Below, piece by piece: positions 31,987 to 34,532 of a stretch of DNA of 34,532 bases (positions are counted from its first letter, which is position 1; every line of letters begins with the position of its first letter). This DNA comes from Pseudomonas sp. 10-1B. Lineage in GTDB: Bacteria > Pseudomonadota > Gammaproteobacteria > Pseudomonadales > Pseudomonadaceae. The position numbers and the translations under genes are program-made. The stretch spans positions 1-34,532 of the forward strand of contig NZ_JYKS01000079.1 in the NCBI RefSeq assembly GCF_000935045.1. The letters run 5' to 3'. The notes under the pieces are model-generated. The model did not search any database, had not been told where the DNA came from, and saw only the letters and a list, made by a program, of their open reading frames with translations.

Positions 31987-32013
31987 ACCAATAATTGAAG
32001 AGTGAACTGAATC

Positions 32014-32856
32014 ATGATCAAGATTGCTGAAAACATTGAAGTTTCCAACTCTGCGCCGTTTGTTCTGTTCGGCGGCATCAATGTTCTGGAGTCCGAGCAA
32101 CTGGCGCTGACCGCTTGCGAGGAGTACGTCCGTGTCACCGAAAAGCTTGGCATTCCTTACGTGTTCAAAGCCAGCTTCGACAAGGCTAACCGCTCTTCGA
32201 TCCACTCCTATCGTGGCCCTGGGATGGAAGAAGGCCTGCGCATTTTTGAAAAAGTGAAGGCCGAGTTTGGCGTTCCGGTCATTACTGACGTTCACGAGAT
32301 CTACCAGGCAGCTCCTGTCGCTGAAGTGGTTGACGTTCTCCAGCTTCCTGCCTTCCTGGCTCGCCAGACCGATCTGGTAGTGGCACTGGCCAAGACTGGC
32401 AAGCCAGTCAACATCAAGAAGCCACAGTTCCTCAGCCCTTCCCAGATGCAAAACATCGTGCATAAGTTCAAGGAAGCCGGCAATGATCAGCTGATTCTTT
32501 GCGACCGAGGCACTTGCATGGGCTACGACAACCTGGTTGTAGACATGCTGGGCTTTGGCGTGATGAAACGCACCTGCGAAAATCTGCCGATCATTTTCGA
32601 TGTTACCCACGCCCTGCAGAACCGCGATCCTTCTGGCGCAGCCTCTGGCGGCCGCCGCGATCAGGTCGTAGACCTGGCTCGCGCAGGCATGGGCGTTGGC
32701 CTGGCAGGCCTGTTCCTTGAGGCGCACCCGAATCCGGACCAGGCCAAGTGCGACGGCCCAAGCGCCCTGCCGCTTGACAAGCTGGAGCCATTCCTTGCGC
32801 AAATCAAAGCCCTGGATGATCTGGTCAAGTCCTTCCCACCGCTGGTTATCTCGTAA
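32014..32856 (+). CDS. kdsA: 3-deoxy-D-manno-octulosonate 8-phosphate synthase
   Basis: A 280-residue cytosolic enzyme condensing arabinose 5-phosphate with phosphoenolpyruvate. The sequence follows E. coli KdsA closely: FVLFGGINVLES (16-27), KASFDKANRSSIHSYRGPGM, LPAFLARQTDLV, FDVTHALQNRDP, AHPNPDQAKCDGPSALPL. Asn23 at the position that is Cys in metal-dependent enzymes marks this as the metal-independent class. Pseudomonads carry their main kdsA elsewhere (between pyrG and eno), so this is probably a second, capsule-dedicated copy. GAAGAG lies upstream of the ATG, 27 bases after the previous gene. Confidence 0.96.
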   Translation: MIKIAENIEVSNSAPFVLFGGINVLESEQLALTACEEYVRVTEKLGIPYVFKASFDKANRSSIHSYRGPGMEEGLRIFEKVKAEFGVPVITDVHEIYQAAPVAEVVDVLQLPAFLARQTDLVVALAKTGKPVNIKKPQFLSPSQMQNIVHKFKEAGNDQLILCDRGTCMGYDNLVVDMLGFGVMKRTCENLPIIFDVTHALQNRDPSGAASGGRRDQVVDLARAGMGVGLAGLFLEAHPNPDQAKCDGPSALPLDKLEPFLAQIKALDDLVKSFPPLVIS

Positions 32857-32878
32857 GCACGCTTAGGAAACAAGCACA

Positions 32879-34171
32879 GTGAGCATGTCAAACTGCGAGC
32901 AACGCGTTGCGATCGTCATCCCAGCGCGTTACGGTTCGACCCGCCTGCCAGGCAAGCCATTGGCAGACATCGCCGGCAAACCGATGGTGCAGCACGTTTA
33001 CGAGCGTGCGCTTGAGGTTTCGAATGCACACTCCGTGATCATTGCGACCGATGATGAACGAGTTGCCGAGGCCGTCCGCGGCTTTGGCGGTGAGTATGTG
33101 ATGACCTCGCCTGACCACCCGTCAGGCACTGACCGCCTTGCCGAAGTCATGGTTCAGGTCGATGCGGACATCTACATCAACCTCCAAGGTGATGAACCTC
33201 TAGTTCGCCCCAGTGACATCGAAGCCCTGGCTGCAGGCATGCTCGCTGACCCCAGCGTCAGTGTTGGCACGCTTTGCCACCCAATCGACACCCACGAGGC
33301 GGGGAACCCCAATACTGTGAAAGTAGTGTTGGCAGCAAACGGCAACGCGTTGTATTTCAGCCGTTCTCCGATCCCCTACCCCCGTGATAGCGAGACGGTC
33401 AGCTACCTGAAGCATGTCGGCGTATACGCGTACCGCCGTGAAGTGTTGGCCGAATACGCCAGCCTGCCACAGCCGATGCTGGAGCACGCAGAAAAGCTCG
33501 AGCAGCTGCGCCTCATGACCGCTGGTTACTGCATCCGCGCCTATGTAGTTGAGCCAACCGGGCCCGGCGTTGATACGCCAGAATGCCTGGAACAGGTTCG
33601 CGCACTGATCAGCGGGCAGGACATTGATCCCAAGCCAACGCTGGCTGATATCCGCCTGGTTATCACCGATGTTGACGGTGTTCTCACTGACGGCGGTATC
33701 TACTACGACGCAAGCGGTGAATGCCTCAAGCGGTTCCATGTTCGAGATGGTATGGGCATGCGGTTGCTTGAGGAGAACGGAGTACGAGTCGCCGTATTGT
33801 CCGGCCGCGACTCAGCAACTTTGCGCAAGCGTGTTGCTGACTTGGGGATTACGCTTTGCCAATTCGGGGCCAAAGACAAGCTTGCAGCGTGCAAGCAACT
33901 CATGGCCGAAGCTAACGTGCAACCTGATCAGACCGCATGCATTGGCGACGACTGTATTGATCTGCCAGCGTTTTCAGCTTGCGGCATGTCATTTGCCGTC
34001 GCTGATGCACCGGCCTACGTCAAAGCCGCTGCAACCCAAACCTTGGCAACTGCTGGAGGAAACGGGGCGTTTCGTGAACTTGCTGACGCCATCTTGTTCG
34101 CGCAAAACAAAGCCGATGTATTTACTACTGCTTCCGGTTACTCGAAAGTCATGACCAAAATGGCACAATAA
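32879..34171 (+). CDS. Fused CMP-Kdo synthetase / Kdo-8-phosphate phosphatase (KdsB-KdsC)
   Basis: A 430-residue bifunctional protein. Residues 8-250 are KdsB: IPARYGSTRLPGKPLADIAG, NLQGDEP (101-107), SPIPYPRD, HVGVYAYRREVL. Residues 255-430 are KdsC, a tetrameric HAD phosphatase: DVDGVLTDGGIYYD with Asp264/Asp266, VLSGRDS (306-312), GDDCIDLP (356-363) and the active-site tail GGNGAFRE (393-400). All key residues are present, so both reactions (removal of phosphate from Kdo-8-P, then CMP-Kdo formation) look possible. With kdsA this completes the path from arabinose 5-phosphate. GTG 32879 is used, AGGA ten bases upstream; an ATG two codons later is also possible. Confidence 0.93.
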   Translation: MSMSNCEQRVAIVIPARYGSTRLPGKPLADIAGKPMVQHVYERALEVSNAHSVIIATDDERVAEAVRGFGGEYVMTSPDHPSGTDRLAEVMVQVDADIYINLQGDEPLVRPSDIEALAAGMLADPSVSVGTLCHPIDTHEAGNPNTVKVVLAANGNALYFSRSPIPYPRDSETVSYLKHVGVYAYRREVLAEYASLPQPMLEHAEKLEQLRLMTAGYCIRAYVVEPTGPGVDTPECLEQVRALISGQDIDPKPTLADIRLVITDVDGVLTDGGIYYDASGECLKRFHVRDGMGMRLLEENGVRVAVLSGRDSATLRKRVADLGITLCQFGAKDKLAACKQLMAEANVQPDQTACIGDDCIDLPAFSACGMSFAVADAPAYVKAAATQTLATAGGNGAFRELADAILFAQNKADVFTTASGYSKVMTKMAQ

Positions 34172-34190
34172 ACATACCTTTGAAGACTCC

Positions 34191-34223
34191 CTACCCGCAT
34201 CCAACCGGATACGGGTAGTTTTT
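34191..34223 (+). terminator. Intrinsic terminator of the capsule cluster
   Basis: CTACCCGCATCC and GGATACGGGTAG pair at 11 of 12 positions around an AACC loop and are followed at once by TTTTT. It lies 20 bases after the kdsBC stop and is the clearest intrinsic terminator in the window. Confidence 0.88.
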
Positions 34224-34272
34224 ACGCCGCCCCTGCAACAATAAAGCTTCTTCTTTGTCAAACGACGAGTCT

Positions 34273-34532
34273 TCAGCCTTTATTGATAGGCACTCGATAA
34301 ATCCGAACCTGCCTAAACCCTTTATCACCACTTACAACTCCGATGCACAAATACAGCTTGCCCACTTCGTTTATGAGGGCCAACCCTTCTGGCTCAAACT
34401 CTCTTCCAACCCCATCCATCCGCGCTTGAGTCTGACCTAGTTTAACTTCGAGATTTTTATCAATAGTCTGAGTGCGATCCATGAACCCCACCTTCCGCCA
34501 GATGGGGTTGTGATTTACCGTGGCATCTCCGG
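34273..34532 (-). CDS. Partial gene: C-terminus of a TagC/phage-type beta-propeller-like protein
   Basis: The minus-strand frame is open from the right edge to a TGA at 34273-34275, giving at least 85 residues with no stop, so the gene starts outside the window. The visible end includes DGVGREFEPEGLALINEVGK followed by LYLCIGVVSGDKGFRQVRIY. The 'EPEGL...LYL.I..G' pattern recalls the repeats of the P68 tail-spike/TagC beta-propeller group, which act on or bind teichoic-acid-like polymers. That family call comes from memory and is tentative. It is convergent with the capsule cluster; an enzyme trimming the same glycerol-phosphate polymer would fit the setting. Confidence 0.5.
   Translation of the reverse strand, partial: GDATVNHNPIWRKVGFMDRTQTIDKNLEVKLGQTQARMDGVGREFEPEGLALINEVGKLYLCIGVVSGDKGFRQVRIYRVPINKG

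Overview
This is a GC-rich chromosomal window from a Gram-negative gamma-proteobacterium, almost certainly a Pseudomonas of the P. putida group. The main reasons are the many copies of the pseudomonad REP element (GTGGGAGCGGGCTTGCCCGCGAA type), the DUF2897, DUF6124/DUF3077 and ComEA-type small genes, and a helical-sensor chemoreceptor. The species call is inference from sequence style. I saw no rRNA, tRNA, CRISPR array or transposase.

Left third (1-13,000), mostly housekeeping or accessory single genes: a chemoreceptor (-), an outer-membrane barrel protein (+), a short-chain dehydrogenase (-), a CurA-type NADPH oxidoreductase (+), a RES/Xre toxin-antitoxin pair (-), a GT2 glycosyltransferase (+) convergent with a WaaL-type O-antigen ligase (-), pyrF (-), a DUF2897 membrane peptide (+), a ComEA-like helix-hairpin-helix protein (-), and a divergent pair made of a GlxA-type AraC regulator (-) and an HD-domain hydrolase (+). 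REP elements fill most of the gaps.

Middle (13,200-20,480): wecB (+), then a REP-rich 700 bp gap holding an 80 bp inverted pair, then the dTDP-L-rhamnose operon rfbBDAC (-). After that come a DUF6124/DUF3077 gene with a strongly structured leader, a seven-copy 16-bp tandem repeat, and an unknown membrane-anchored coiled-coil protein (-). The GT2, WaaL, wecB and rfb genes together suggest O-antigen/LPS work.

Right third (20,961-34,171, all +) is the most interesting part. It is a capsule-type cluster with an ABC-transporter export machine (KpsM, KpsT, KpsE and a BexD/CtrA/Wza-type outer-membrane lipoprotein). This is followed by a glycosyl-phosphate polymer module that looks like Gram-positive wall teichoic acid synthesis: a TagE-like GT4 glucosyltransferase, a hexapeptide acetyltransferase, a TagD-like glycerol-3-phosphate cytidylyltransferase, and a TagB/TagF-like CDP-glycerol glycerophosphotransferase. 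Next is a 761-residue protein with a KpsC/KpsS-like C-terminal domain, then kdsA and a fused kdsB-kdsC gene that would supply CMP-Kdo. A good intrinsic terminator closes the cluster. A convergent partial gene at the right edge resembles the C-terminus of a TagC/phage-type beta-propeller protein, possibly an enzyme acting on the same polymer. My reading is that the cluster makes and exports a glycerol-phosphate (teichoic-acid-like), glycosylated and O-acetylated capsule on a Kdo-containing terminus. The part after about 24,700 is visibly AT-richer than the rest, consistent with horizontal acquisition.
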